The notes under the pieces were generated by a model. That model searched no databases. It worked only from the letters and a program-made list of their open reading frames with translations, and had not been told where the DNA came from. A DNA stretch of 43,835 nt from Symbiodinium natans (Eukaryota > Sar > Dinophyceae > Suessiales > Symbiodiniaceae), in NCBI GenBank assembly GCA_905221605.1, contig CAJNDS010000997.1, forward strand, positions 1 to 43,835, given 5' to 3'. The first letter of the stretch is position 1; every line of letters begins with the position of its first letter. The position numbers and the translations under genes are program-made. This document shows positions 1-9,650 of the stretch, in pieces.

Positions 1-27
1 TTAAGGTGGTTGCGTGTGGGATAAGGT

Positions 28-122
28 AGGGGGGGCGGGGGCCCCCCCCCTACCACCTTCAGGTCCCCCCCCCCCACAAGGTCCCCCCCCACCCCACCCC
101 AAGGTCCTCCCCCGCCCCCCAC
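28..122. repeat. G-run / C-run low-complexity tract
   Basis: Long runs of G, then of C, alternate with AAGGTCC-like spacers. Open frames here are glycine- or proline-rich artefacts of the homopolymers. I see no gene in the first 450 bases. Confidence 0.7.
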
Positions 123-459
123 AGTCACCATGCTCTGAAGGTCTGTGGTACTTTGCAGAGGTCGTAGTGAACAGAGCGTCCCTGTACCTAAACTTCGTTT
201 GCGACACGGGGTTCCAGCGGGGGAAGCAAGGGGGCTGAAGGAGTTTAGGGCTTCAGATTTCGAGTTTAGGGGTCTTCGATCTTACCTGACTAACCGGTTG
301 AGTCTCTACATGGACTCAATCGTGCTTGTTAACAGCTGCTCAAACATGCATTCGAGACTGAAGCTGCAGCTTGGAGCAGCGATACCCATTCTGCATGTGC
401 ACGCCATCAAACTTGGGGGAGCCGTGTGCGGTGACTAGCTTTCGTAGCCCCTTCTCAAG

Positions 460-537
460 TTTATATGTATATTTGTATTCATGTTTATTTTTATTGTTAT
501 ATTTGTATTTATATTTATACTTATGTTTATATTTGCT
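460..537. repeat. degenerate TTTATAT-type tract
   Basis: A T-rich stretch made of loosely repeated 6-7-base units (TTTGTAT, TTTATAT, TTTATAC). It has no coding character, and a short C-run follows at 540-547. Confidence 0.6.
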
Positions 538-588
538 ACCCCCCCCCTCGATCCAGGTTTTTATGTCTTATTCATGAGTAAAACAAGA

Positions 589-960
589 ATAGGGTTTAGG
601 GTTTAGGGCTTCCCTAGATGGTCGTAAGGTTCTAATTCTACAGGCAATGCCTGAATCTTAAACCCTAGACCTTTTACCCTGTAGAATCTACACCCTAGAG
701 GGCTAAGCCTGTGAGGGTTTTAGAGATACACCCTGAAAAGCCTTAAACCTTTAGCCCAGCCCTATAGGGCTAAATGGTTAAACAACCTAAGGTCTTTGCC
801 GGCTTAGTTTCAAATGCCTAGACCTTACACCCTAAACCTTTAAACCTTCACTATGGGGTTTAAAGGGTTACGGTTAAGGGTTTAAGCTTAACCTTGAAAC
901 CCAATGTATGATTAAAGAATTAGGGTTTAAGGTTTGAGCCGAAACCCTATATAGGCTTCT
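589..960. repeat. decayed interstitial telomere-like tract
   Basis: TTTAGGG units, and their complement CCCTAAA, occur in both orientations with many substitutions and gaps. The tandem at 593-610 is the clearest. The mixed orientation and decay suggest an old interstitial block rather than a chromosome end. No gene is visible. Confidence 0.6.
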
Positions 961-1882
961 TTTGGCCCGGTTAATCATTAGTAAAAAGACTTATAAAATT
1001 ACTAATAAAAGGAGATAATATAGAGAGAACCCCTACAAAATAATAATAAAACGAGTCAAACGACAATAAATAATTAGGAAATTAGTATTTTTAATGTGAA
1101 GTGAACAGTAATTCTATTTCATAATGAGCCGGGCGAATAAAATGCCCGGTTATTATTACAAGCGAGAACTATAATTCTATTCACCTGGGAAATCCTATAA
1201 TAAATCTCTAGCTCTTGTACAAGCGAGTTCGTTGATCGCAGAGAGCACATGGTCGCTACATTTAATGCATTTGCAAAAAGCCCAAAATAGTATTTTAATG
1301 GAGTTCGTATGTGCGTTTACACGGTTGTACCTAGAGGTGGGGGGGCGCGCTGCAGGACGAGCGGTGCCAGTCTGGCACGGGACCCAAAAAAGAGGTGAGC
1401 ACGTTAAGTACTTTTGAGTATGAAGTGGACTGAACAGGTCAAGGGGTGTACGTAGTTGCAGAGGGCAAATTGTTTGTTGAGGGCTTGTCTTTGCAGCGAA
1501 TGCCTGGCACTTACAGGGTTGCAGGTTTTTGCCAGCGTCGTTTCCTGGTTCGTGTGGAGATATACTATGTCAGACCGATGCCCCTGATTCCACAACTCCA
1601 CTACTGGGCTACAATGCAAAAACGGTAGTATAGACGAGGATGTTTCTTGCCGGCAGCCCAAAGCGCACTGGTCCCCATTCCTGCGACAAGTTTAGGTTCT
1701 GTTATAAGCCCCTTGAACCCATAAAGGATGCTCTTTTCGTGCGTGTGGGATCTCAAGGGTACTGCAAAAGAAAACCTCGGCAACAAATTTGACAATATGA
1801 AAACAACTATTGGTACACACATTCGTACCTATCTATCCACACACAAAGATAATCACACATATATGCAACTTGAGGCCGCATC
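961..1882. other. gene-free stretch, AT-rich then mixed
   Basis: 961-1230 is clearly more AT-rich than its surroundings. It contains a small hairpin (CCGGGC at 1129-1134 pairing with GCCCGG at 1144-1149, extended by a G-T and an A-T pair). The rest, up to the start of the RCC1-like gene, has no open frame with recognisable content. Confidence 0.5.
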
Positions 1883-3343
1883 ATGTCGTCGATCTCAGTC
1901 CATGTGCACCTCCTGAGTGGCGCGAGCGTGACTTTGGCAACGGAGCCAGAAGAGTCTGTCACCAGCTTGTGCCAAAGGGCCCAGACCGCTCTAAGAGCTG
2001 GCAAGGGAAGGCTGCTGATAACCTCTGGCGATACACTGGCCGGAGGTACAGTGAAGCGAGCGCGTTTACAAGACAATGACGTGCTGACTCTGCATGTTGG
2101 TCAGGTTAGCCTTGCGTGCCGTCGAGGAGGATCATCTAGCTTTGCTGCTCTCATGGGTGATGGATGTGTGGTGACCTGGGGCCGTGCCAACTTTGGCGGC
2201 GACAGCAGTTCCGTACAGGATCAGCTCAAGAATGTGCAGCGGGTGCAAGCTTCTGATTCTGCATTTGCTGCGATCCTGGCTGATGGATCTGTGGTGACCT
2301 GGGGCAGTGCTCCATGCGGTGGCGACAGCAGTGATGTACAAGATCAGCTCCAGAACGTGCAGCATGTGCAAGCTTCAAAACACGCGTTTGCTGCGATCCG
2401 GGCTGATGGATCTGTGGTGACCTGGGGCAGTGCTCCATTCGGTGGCAACAGCAGAGCCGTACAAGAACAGCTCAAGAACGTGCAGCAGGTGCAAGCTTGT
2501 GATACGGCGTTTGCTGCGATCCGGGCTGATGGATCTGTGGTGACATGGGGCCGTCCTCAACTTGGCGGCAACAGCGGAGCCGTAAAAGATCAGCTCAAGA
2601 ACGTGCAGCAGGTGCAAGTTTGTGATGCGGCGTTTGCTGCGATCCGGGCTGATGGATCTGTGGTGACATGGGGCCGTCGTGGCTGTGGCGGCGACAGCAG
2701 AGCCGTACAAGAACAGCTCAAGAACGTGCAGCAGGTGCAAGCTTCTTCACAGGCGTTTGCTGCGATCCGGGCTGATGGATCTGTGGTGACATGGGGCCGT
2801 CGTGGCTGTGGCGGCGACAGCAGAGCCGTACAAGAACAGCTCAAGAACGTGCAGCAGGTGCAAGCTTCATCTGCTGCGTTCGCGGCGATCCGGGCTGATG
2901 GATCTGTGGTGACATGGGGCTGTGATGGCTCTGGCGGCGACAGCAGTGATGTACGAGATCAGCTCCAGAACGTACAGCAAGTGCAAGCTTCTGACTTCGC
3001 GTTTGCTGCGATCCGGGCTGATGGATCTGTGGTGACCTGGGGCGATGCTCGATTTGGCGGCGACAGCAGTGGTGTACAAGTTCAGCTCCAGAACGTGCAG
3101 TGGGTGCAGGCTTCTTCACAGGCGTTTGCTGCGATCCGGGCTGATGGATCTGTGGTGACCTGGGGCAGTGCTCCATGCGGTGGCGACAGCAGTGATGTAC
3201 AAGATCAACTCCAGAACGTGAAGCACGTTCAAGCTTCTGGCTTCGCATTTGCTGCGATCCGGGCTGATGGATCTGTGGTGACCTGGGGCGATGCTCGATT
3301 CGGCGGCGACAGCAGTGCTGCACAAGATCAGCTGAGAAAGTAA
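1883..3343 (+). CDS. RCC1-like beta-propeller repeat protein with N-terminal ubiquitin-like segment
   Basis: A 486-residue uninterrupted frame. Residues ~3-75 read like a ubiquitin-fold segment (alternating hydrophobic strands, then LLITSGDTL and a DNDVLTLHV end). From residue 93 there are nine complete 41-residue units and one partial unit. Each has DGSVVTWG, a GGDS turn, QLxNVQxVQAS and AFAAIRA. Every unit is exactly 123 bp, starting at 2159. DG-VVTWG repeats belong to the RCC1/BLIP-II-like superfamily, whose members form propellers and act in protein binding. A ubiquitin-like N-terminus followed by such repeats is a recurrent dinoflagellate arrangement, from memory. The substrate or partner is unknown. 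Between-unit differences cluster at the two to three residues after VVTWG and at the residues after QAS, as expected for surface loops. The start is the first ATG of the ubiquitin-like segment. No intron is needed. The gene ends in the middle of a unit. Telomere-like DNA lies on both sides. Confidence 0.85.
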   Translation: MSSISVHVHLLSGASVTLATEPEESVTSLCQRAQTALRAGKGRLLITSGDTLAGGTVKRARLQDNDVLTLHVGQVSLACRRGGSSSFAALMGDGCVVTWGRANFGGDSSSVQDQLKNVQRVQASDSAFAAILADGSVVTWGSAPCGGDSSDVQDQLQNVQHVQASKHAFAAIRADGSVVTWGSAPFGGNSRAVQEQLKNVQQVQACDTAFAAIRADGSVVTWGRPQLGGNSGAVKDQLKNVQQVQVCDAAFAAIRADGSVVTWGRRGCGGDSRAVQEQLKNVQQVQASSQAFAAIRADGSVVTWGRRGCGGDSRAVQEQLKNVQQVQASSAAFAAIRADGSVVTWGCDGSGGDSSDVRDQLQNVQQVQASDFAFAAIRADGSVVTWGDARFGGDSSGVQVQLQNVQWVQASSQAFAAIRADGSVVTWGSAPCGGDSSDVQDQLQNVKHVQASGFAFAAIRADGSVVTWGDARFGGDSSAAQDQLRK

Positions 3344-3390
3344 GAAAGCAGATCCTCCTGTCTGAAGCCCACTTCAAAAAAGCTTGTGGG

Positions 3391-3566
3391 TTCAGGGGTT
3401 TAGGGCTTAGGCACGAGGGGTTTAGGAGTGTAGGGTTTAGGGTTTAGGAGTTTAGTGTTTAGGAGTTTAGGAGTTTAGGGTTTAGGAGTTTAGGGTGTAC
3501 GAGTTTAGTGTTTAGGAGTTTAGGGTTTAGGAGTTTAGGGTTTAGGAGTTTAGGGTTTAAGTAGAT
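3391..3566 (+). repeat. telomere-like TTTAGGG / TTTAGGAG tract
   Basis: About 20 units, mainly alternating TTTAGGG and TTTAGGAGT variants, begin about 50 bases after the RCC1-like stop codon. The regular alternation suggests a higher-order unit of about 15 bases rather than random decay of telomere repeats. Confidence 0.8.
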
Positions 3567-5768
3567 GAGTCTCTGGAACTTCCGTGTAATAATTGGGGGT
3601 GCCGGGATACCTGCAACCTCTAGACCCCAGTCGTTTCATCTTTGGGCGGGTTAGCCGTAAAGAATCGCGCCAAACATGTGCCAGAATTCGCAGGAACGCT
3701 CATTCCTTTTCATGTTGGGCTTAGGGCGAAGGGCTTGCGATCTCCATAGCACGGGGCGATTAGGTCCGCAGCTGGCAACGCCAAGAGTGCGGAGAGGTCG
3801 CTGATGGTTCTCCAGGGCAGGCCGCTTGCTCTCCTGCTGATGTCTTCCTTTGCTTCCTGCTGGCAGCTTGGGGTAGCTCCCCGCAGTTATCGGGCACCCC
3901 GGGCACCCTCTGCAAGACCAGCAGAAACAATCTACGGCAACGCACAGCCAGCACACTCAGGCCTGCAAAACTTGGGTGGCATGTGTGCATTGTACACCAG
4001 TAGGGATGGGTTGATGGCATCCTGCATGCCCGAAGTTTGCTAAGATCTCGTCTGCTGGTCTGCCACATGCTATGAGCTGCTTTTGCAGGATTCTACAAAC
4101 CTTTCCAGCGAATCAGATCAAGGCCGGAGCTAAATGAGATGAGGAGATGTCATCGACGATTGTGGTGTGCGGGTGGTATCTGAGCACAGCTTTCCGCAGG
4201 CGTTGATCGGACATGAGCTTGGCCGGATGGCTTACGCCATGATGACCGGACCAGGACTGAAGGCCGGAATATAGCTGCATATGACTATGTATAACTGCAC
4301 CCAGCAGCAAAACTATGCAATAATGCTGCAAGCCCCAGGCCTGGGCTGGGCGGCTGTCGAAGGCACGAGGGCTTTAAATCTGCAGAAACCGTGCCTACAC
4401 TTCTTTTGCTGCCCGATTTAAGGCTTTACGCTTCAATCAAAGTCACATCGGCCTGGTCTTGCACCCGAGTGCAACAATTGTTGACAGGTCTTCCTTGGCC
4501 AGCAACTCTTGCAAGGTGTGCAGTCTATGGGTCTGGGACTGAGGTCCCTGCACGAAGGTACATGCCGGCCCTACGATGCAGGTATAGAGTGGGGAAAATT
4601 GATGTGAACCTACAGGGGTGCTTTGCGGACACAGAGCCACGGTGGCTTTGCATGGCTTGCTCAGCGTTGCAAGATCTGCTCTTGTCCGTTTCGTGGCATG
4701 CCACCCATTCTGGAAGACTTCCGCTGAACTCGCTGCACTGAAGAGGCGGGCAACCAGGCCGCCTCCTCGATTGGATAGGACAGCTGCCCCGCAAGCTGCA
4801 ATACAGCAAAATGCATGTCAGAGTCTGTCAGAGGCTTTCACTACGATGCTGCCAATGCTTGCCAGCAGTGGTCATACCATTCCAGGTCATATAATTTGGC
4901 AAGCATGGCCTAAGCATCTGGACTGTTGGCGGCGCTCTGGACTCAAACAAGGTAAACTCTCAGCTGTTAGAGGCGCAAGAGCCGCAGTGCAGGACTCTCC
5001 TCCCGGCGCTCATTGTTCGGTTCGTAGCCCAGAGATGCCTAGCACCAGAGCAGCTGAATAGCTGAGCTGGACGTTCTGTTCATATTCACCAGCTGGACGT
5101 TAGCTTGGATTGCACTCTTTGCTATCTCTTTACAGTTTACCGTTGGGTGATGATGCCATTCAAGAGAGGGTTTCAAGAGTGCAGGCTTTGACCCGTTTGG
5201 TCGGAAACCGCGAAGTTCGCTGGGAACGATCAATCTCAACCTCTTTGGCGGCCGCTCAGATAAAGGCTGCGGGGTGTTGTCATATTCGCAAAATATGTCG
5301 CACTTGCCTTCCAAGCATGAAGCAGCAACGCCGAGCATGAAGCATCTGAAGGCCACGCCCAGGATGGAGGGATCGGCCAGGACTGGGCGTTAAAGTCTTA
5401 AGGTGAGATGCAACTTAGCTTGTTTAACTTTTCGAATCTACGAAATTTCACGAACTCTGCAGCCACGCCATTGCAATCGCAGCTACAGAAGTGGTTGAGC
5501 GCGAGTACACAGATGCACACAGCCTCGGCGCCATGAGTTGCAGGGATCGCAGCTCTCGAGCGGCGTTGTGCGGCCAGTCATGGAGATGCTGGCCGCGGAC
5601 TTTCAGATTTCACACTAAGGGTTTAGGGTTTGGGGTTTGGGGTGTAGGGTTTAGTACGTTTAGTGTCGAAAGCCCGTTCTTGGACTGCCGAAGCAGGTGG
5701 TGTCTGCTAGCTGTCTGATGCAATGATCAGACTGGGGACCCTGGTACAGCAACCCTTGGCCCCAATAT
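3567..5768. other. gene-free stretch
   Basis: Open frames on both strands are short, overlapping and without recognisable motifs. A short TTTAGGG-like patch is at 5617-5656. I cannot support a gene here. Undetected short exons are possible, given the exon sizes seen elsewhere in the window. Confidence 0.4.
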
Positions 5769-5875
5769 GGGGGGGGGGTTTCCGAAATTGGGGGAACCTT
5801 ATGAGGGGTCTATATTATAAGGGGATCCTACTGTTTGGGAGCAGATTTGGGGTCCCATATTTTCGTTAATCCCCA
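5769..5875 (+). mobile_element. introner-like short TIR element, copy A
   Basis: About 107 bp. The left end is GGGGTTTCCGAAATT and the right end is ATTTTCGTTAATCCCC, imperfect inverted repeats of each other. The left 30 bases and a central ATCCTACTGTTTGGG segment match the intron of the methyltransferase-PPR gene (20816-20925) nearly base for base. No AG acceptor sits at the right end and no gene is recognised around it, so this copy appears intergenic. Confidence 0.6.
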
Positions 5876-7489
5876 TATCGATTAACCCTCCTTAAACCCA
5901 AGCCTCACTTTCTTGACCAGTCCGAGGCCGTTGATATGGTCGTGAAGCACGCGGCCCCGCGTGCCAAGTGCTCAGGGCACCGTTTCTTGGTGTTGGTGGT
6001 TTGGAGGTGTACACATAAACATCAGCAGGCTCAGGAGTCAATGTTTAGAGTTTAGAATGCTGAGGCGGTTTCTCGAGAGAAGACCTTTTGCTCACCTCTG
6101 CAATGGTCCTATCAAAATGGCTACCTGTGTGATTTGCAGACCCTCCGAGTGCGCAAGACGTGAATGAAGGTTTCGAAGAGAAGCAGTCGGATTGGCTAGA
6201 AGGGTCTTCTGTTACTAGTGCGCTTTGAGTGGCAGAGGCTTCAGCACGGCTGCCCTTGTTCTTTGCCGGAGGTCCTTCGTCCGCTCATATGGCTTGGGGT
6301 GCTGGCGCGCGGTGGTCCGGAGTCGCTGTGCGCCTGCCGTGTTTGTCTTTGCTTTGATGCTCTTCTGGCTTGAACGAACGCATAGCCTTTTTGCATGTTT
6401 GTAAGGCGCAAAGTGTATTTAATTCTCACTGTGCTCCATCAGGCATTCTGTACGTCAGTGCTTGGCTGCTTCAGGATGTCGTCTATGCGACAAGGGATGG
6501 ATGGTTTGGGCGTGCCAGGCAGGTTCCTCCTTCGAAGTGCAGTCAGTGCAGTCAGTTTCGATGTTCCAGAGCACAGAACAGCTGTCATTTGCGAATGTTT
6601 CAAGGCTTGCATCGACGCCCTGTCTGGGCTCCTGTCGTGTCCTTCATGACGTTCCGAAGCTCAGATGCCGTCGTCCCTTTGTGCGTTGTAGCACATGTTG
6701 CCATGTTGCCACAATAGAGATTCCTGAGAGGTTTGCCAGCATTTCAAGTCGAGGCCTTTCATGCATATCCTGCTTCAGCTGGGAGCTCTGCGGAGCGTCC
6801 AGATCTGAGAACTGTCAGCTTGGACGTCATTGCTTGCAGGCCCTGGCCTCCGTTGCGTAGAAGTGTTGCGGAGTGGAGGTCAGCGCGCTCGTTGCCAGCT
6901 GCGGGCGTTCTGCTGTCAGTGCCTCAGTGCCGCAGTGCGAAGTTTGCTGGAACGAAGCTTGAGCCCTTTTCCGTAGTTTACTCATGTGTGCCCTGCATCT
7001 GGCCTTCGATTCACGGCGTAAGCCTCAAGGTCATCACCGCGGACCGGGCTGCTGCACTCTCTGCTGGAGTCTCAGCTGCGGCTCGAAAGATCACTTTAAG
7101 GTGCAGTAAGGCTAGCTACCAACTAGACCTGAACCGAGACCCCCTCCCTTATGGGGAGAAAATCAAGCCATACCGGGCCGTGATAAGAGATAGGAGTGCA
7201 TGTTTTTGCCCGGAAGTAGAGGATGTAACGGGAGAAGCGACCACTGTGAGGGAACTGATCAAGCTTATTGAGTCTTGGCCTGCGTTTTCGTTCTGCAATA
7301 CCATCCTCCCCCTCAGTGGAGATTCAAAGGGGAAGAGTCTTTTTCCAAAGGGGAACATGAAGGGGAAAACGTTTTTCCCCGCATCTTCGTTCTGTTTCAC
7401 TCCGAACCGAGACTTGAGGGCGACGCCCTGTGCAAGGAGGTCAGGGGCAACCCTGGCCTTCAAACCAGAGAGAAAGAAATGAAGAGGGG
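5876..7489. other. gene-free stretch
   Basis: The longest frame (6733-7482, + strand) has no motif I recognise and an amino-acid mix typical of chance frames. From about 7100 the sequence may be 5' flank or remnant of the retroelement that follows. Confidence 0.35.
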
Positions 7490-7499
7490 ATACCCCATG

Positions 7500-7565
7500 C
7501 CCCAAGGCCCCAAAAAAGAAAGAAAAGCATACAGACAAGAAAAGAACAAAAGAGAGAGAGAGAGA
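7500..7565 (+). repeat. purine-rich tract ending in (GA)n
   Basis: CCCCAAAAAAGAAAGAAA-type sequence runs into a GA repeat that directly abuts the spliced-leader relics. A very similar CCCCAAAAAAGAAAGAAA stretch recurs at 11431-11460, so it probably belongs to a repeat family rather than to unique DNA. Confidence 0.6.
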
Positions 7566-7566
7566 G

Positions 7567-7611
7567 CCATTTTGGCTCAAGCCATTTTGGCTCAAGCCAT
7601 TTTGGCTCAAG
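7567..7611 (+). repeat. three tandem relic dinoflagellate spliced leaders
   Basis: Three perfect head-to-tail copies of CCATTTTGGCTCAAG (7567-7581, 7582-7596, 7597-7611). This is the 3' 15 nt of the 22-nt dinoflagellate spliced leader. The leader contains its own AG just before this segment. A leader-bearing mRNA that is reverse-transcribed, reinserted and trans-spliced again therefore keeps exactly this 15-nt relic each time. The array lies about 390 bases upstream of the LINE ORF1 and on the same strand. The copies mark at least three rounds of retroposition of the transcript now represented by this locus, unless the array was amplified by slippage. Confidence 0.9.
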
Positions 7612-7739
7612 CCACGAGCGGCTCGAGCCCCGCCCCCAGTGTCCAGGGGACAACTCAAACAAAGTAGAAGAGAGAGAAGAGGGGGGAGAAGAGACAGGGG
7701 GCATCCGTTCTACAGAACTGCCTTCCTTTCGCCCCCGCA

Positions 7740-8018
7740 GCAATCGACCACAACTACCTCCACGCAGCCCTACGCTTGCGGCCCAACGAGGTCCTGGAGG
7801 GGGACATCGTCGAGTTCGGTGCTCGAGGTGAACCGCTGCTGGCCGAGCTTCCCGACTACCAGCGGCGTGCGGGGGACACCGTGCACTGCTACCTGTCCGA
7901 TATCGGCGACCCTACACGTGGACTACCAGGGGGCAAAGGCGGCCTCCGGCGTCTATCCCGCCAGGGACACCAACAACCCAGTGTACGTGACTTGGCAGGG
8001 AGATGGAGAACAAGATGA
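7740..8018 (+). pseudogene. frameshifted leader ORF of the retroelement
   Basis: One frame reads well from about 7740 (LRPNEVLEGDIVEFG... then VHCYLSDIGD). Near 7905 the sensible reading passes to a second frame (LHVDYQGAKAASGVYPARD, then NPVYVTWQGDG), which runs past the ORF1 start at 8003. Either this is one ORF broken by a frameshift or two overlapping ORFs. I do not recognise a domain. Its position between the leader relics and ORF1 suggests it is part of the element's 5' region. Confidence 0.4.
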
Positions 8019-9016
8019 ACACTCATGGTGGTAGCAGTGGGGACGCCCCCAACAGCCCCTCCGGGGGGGGGAAGCGCAAAATGGATACCCAGGAGGCACT
8101 TACCATCGACACCATCAGGGCCGCAATCCAAGAGGAACTTCGCCTTGAGAGAAGGGAGCTGAAAAGGGAGCTGCTCGCAGAAGTGCGGGAGGTACGCGAA
8201 GAAGTTCGGGGGCACCTGAGGGACACCAACCGCATCCTCAAGGACCTCCAGGCGCTTCAGACGATGCAAGGGGACGACCTCCGCAAGCTCGACCATGTGC
8301 AACAACATCAGGCGGGGGCTCTGGAGACACTCACCGCAGACCAAAAAACACTGCATGACCGCTTGGCCCTCCTAGAAGGCAAGTTCGGCACATGGCAAGG
8401 CAGCAGCCACGGGGGATCATCGGCCTCCACCACCGACGACGAGAAGCGGCAACCCGCCCTCATTATGGGAGGGTGGCCTGAAGATTCCCTGGCCTCAGAC
8501 ACCCTGCAGCAGGCGCACCAAACAGCCGCCCAACTACATCTTGAAGTGGACCTGGGGGAGGCTTTTGTCCCCGGAATCCGACGGGGATATACTATCATCC
8601 CCATCAAAGCCAAAGAGGGGGAAGACGACGCTGAACGCCGCCGCAGAATCCAACAAGCCATCCAAAAGGTCAGGAACGCGAATGTGGTGCTGGGGACGAA
8701 GCCGGATGGGACGCCGCAAAAGCTATGGATGGCATTGAGTCAAAGCCCACAGAGACGTGCAAAGGCAAAGCTCGCGGGGAAGACCAAACGCCTCGCTCTC
8801 GAACAAGGGGGCGATCCACGAAGAGTGGAGGCAGAGTTTGCCACGGGCACGGTGTGGTATCGGGGGACGAAAATCTCCTCTGGCACTGCCACTGCACCCG
8901 CCAATGCAACGACAGCGGGGGCAGGGTGGATCGATTTGGAGGCACTGGCGCGTCTCCTGAACTGTGCACCCGGCAACCTGCAGAGCGCCTGGGAGCGCAT
9001 CAAGCAAGGTCTTTGA
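8003..9016 (+). CDS. LINE-type retrotransposon ORF1 protein (coiled coil plus RRM-like)
   Basis: An intact 337-residue frame. Residues ~1-35 are a Gly/Ser/Pro-rich leader. Residues ~38-125 are dense in Glu, Arg and Leu with heptad spacing (IQEELRLERRELKRELLAEV region), a long coiled coil. Residues ~150-235 (QPALIMGGWPEDS to QKVRNANVVLG) resemble the RNA-recognition fold of LINE ORF1 proteins. The C-terminal ~100 residues are basic, then end in a short helical segment (WIDLEALARLLNC). ORF1 proteins of this layout trimerise and bind element RNA. The endonuclease start of ORF2 follows 27 bases after the stop, in the same frame. The 5' leader relics show that the transcript was trans-spliced. ORF1 is intact while ORF2 is broken, so the copy is probably recent but dead. 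The alternative is a Gag-like protein of another non-LTR clade. Confidence 0.75.
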   Translation: MENKMNTHGGSSGDAPNSPSGGGKRKMDTQEALTIDTIRAAIQEELRLERRELKRELLAEVREVREEVRGHLRDTNRILKDLQALQTMQGDDLRKLDHVQQHQAGALETLTADQKTLHDRLALLEGKFGTWQGSSHGGSSASTTDDEKRQPALIMGGWPEDSLASDTLQQAHQTAAQLHLEVDLGEAFVPGIRRGYTIIPIKAKEGEDDAERRRRIQQAIQKVRNANVVLGTKPDGTPQKLWMALSQSPQRRAKAKLAGKTKRLALEQGGDPRRVEAEFATGTVWYRGTKISSGTATAPANATTAGAGWIDLEALARLLNCAPGNLQSAWERIKQGL

Positions 9017-9043
9017 CTTCTACCACCAAAGTCTCACCACTGC

Positions 9044-9265
9044 ATGCATAAAATCAGGCATGCCCTTGCAACCTGGAACGTGGGGGGACTCCAGGCCCGT
9101 CGCGTACTGCAGCTGTGCGATGAGCTAAAGGGGACCTCATCCCTAAGGGACGCTCACCTTCTACTTGTTCAAGAAGTCGTTTGTGAACCAGGAGTACAAT
9201 ATGCGAGTGAACATGACATAGATTCGAGGCGCAGGCGTACACATGAGGGGGCAAGTAGCGATTAG
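9044..9265 (+). pseudogene. truncated LINE ORF2: start of APE-type endonuclease
   Basis: The frame opens MHKIRHALATWNVGGLQ and continues to LLLVQEVV. These match the first two conserved blocks of the endonuclease/exonuclease/phosphatase fold used by LINE ORF2 (the Asn after TW, and the metal-binding Glu of QE). After about residue 60 the sensible reading shifts frame: RGQVAIRHGVLRPG in another frame at 9245-9290, ending at a TAG at 9351-9353. No reverse-transcriptase motif was found in the window. The copy is therefore 5'-complete but truncated or rearranged inside ORF2. Confidence 0.65.
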
Positions 9266-9526
9266 ACATGGAGTGCTGAGGCCCGGGAGGGAAGAACACA
9301 CACCCTGCAGCAGCCGTCTTCACACCTTAGTGCCCTCTCTGGTTTTGAACTAGGTCCATCTTCTTTGGGGGCCGAGCCAGCACAAACAAGGGGGGAGAAC
9401 AGCACCCCTAGCTTTCACCCAGCCTTGGATGGGGCACAGAGTGGGTATCAGGTACAACACTGGGCCCACGGCCCATCCACAGCCCGCCCACGAAAACCGT
9501 GGGAACGGCAACAGACGCAAGACATG

Positions 9527-9574
9527 GGACTCTCGCGCCCTTCGGGGCGGCTCCCCTCTGGGGGGCCAAGCGTG

Positions 9575-9648
<74 letters not shown>
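9527..9648 (+). repeat. repeat block ending in long (GA)n, copy 1
   Basis: A GC-rich segment (CTCGCGCCCTTCGGGGCGG ... GGGGGGCCAAGCGTG) leads directly into about 36 GA dinucleotides (9576-9648). The same arrangement and much of the same sequence recur at 11324-11397. The GA repeat is in frame with surrounding ORFs only by virtue of being a repeat (Arg-Glu). Confidence 0.65.

Positions 9649-9649
<1 letters not shown>

Positions 9650-9650
<1 letters not shown>

Noticed and set aside
2132-3377. Long minus-strand frames opposite the RCC1-like gene
   Set aside because: They arise because the 123-bp repeat has a length divisible by three and keeps antisense frames open. Their content is repetitive and without motif.
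6733-7482. 249-residue plus-strand frame
   Set aside because: No recognisable motif, average chance-like composition and no splice or start context. It runs into retroelement flank.
9576-9648. Arg-Glu repeat 'domain' within long ORFs
   Set aside because: The GA microsatellite stays open in several frames. The encoded dipeptide is an artefact.
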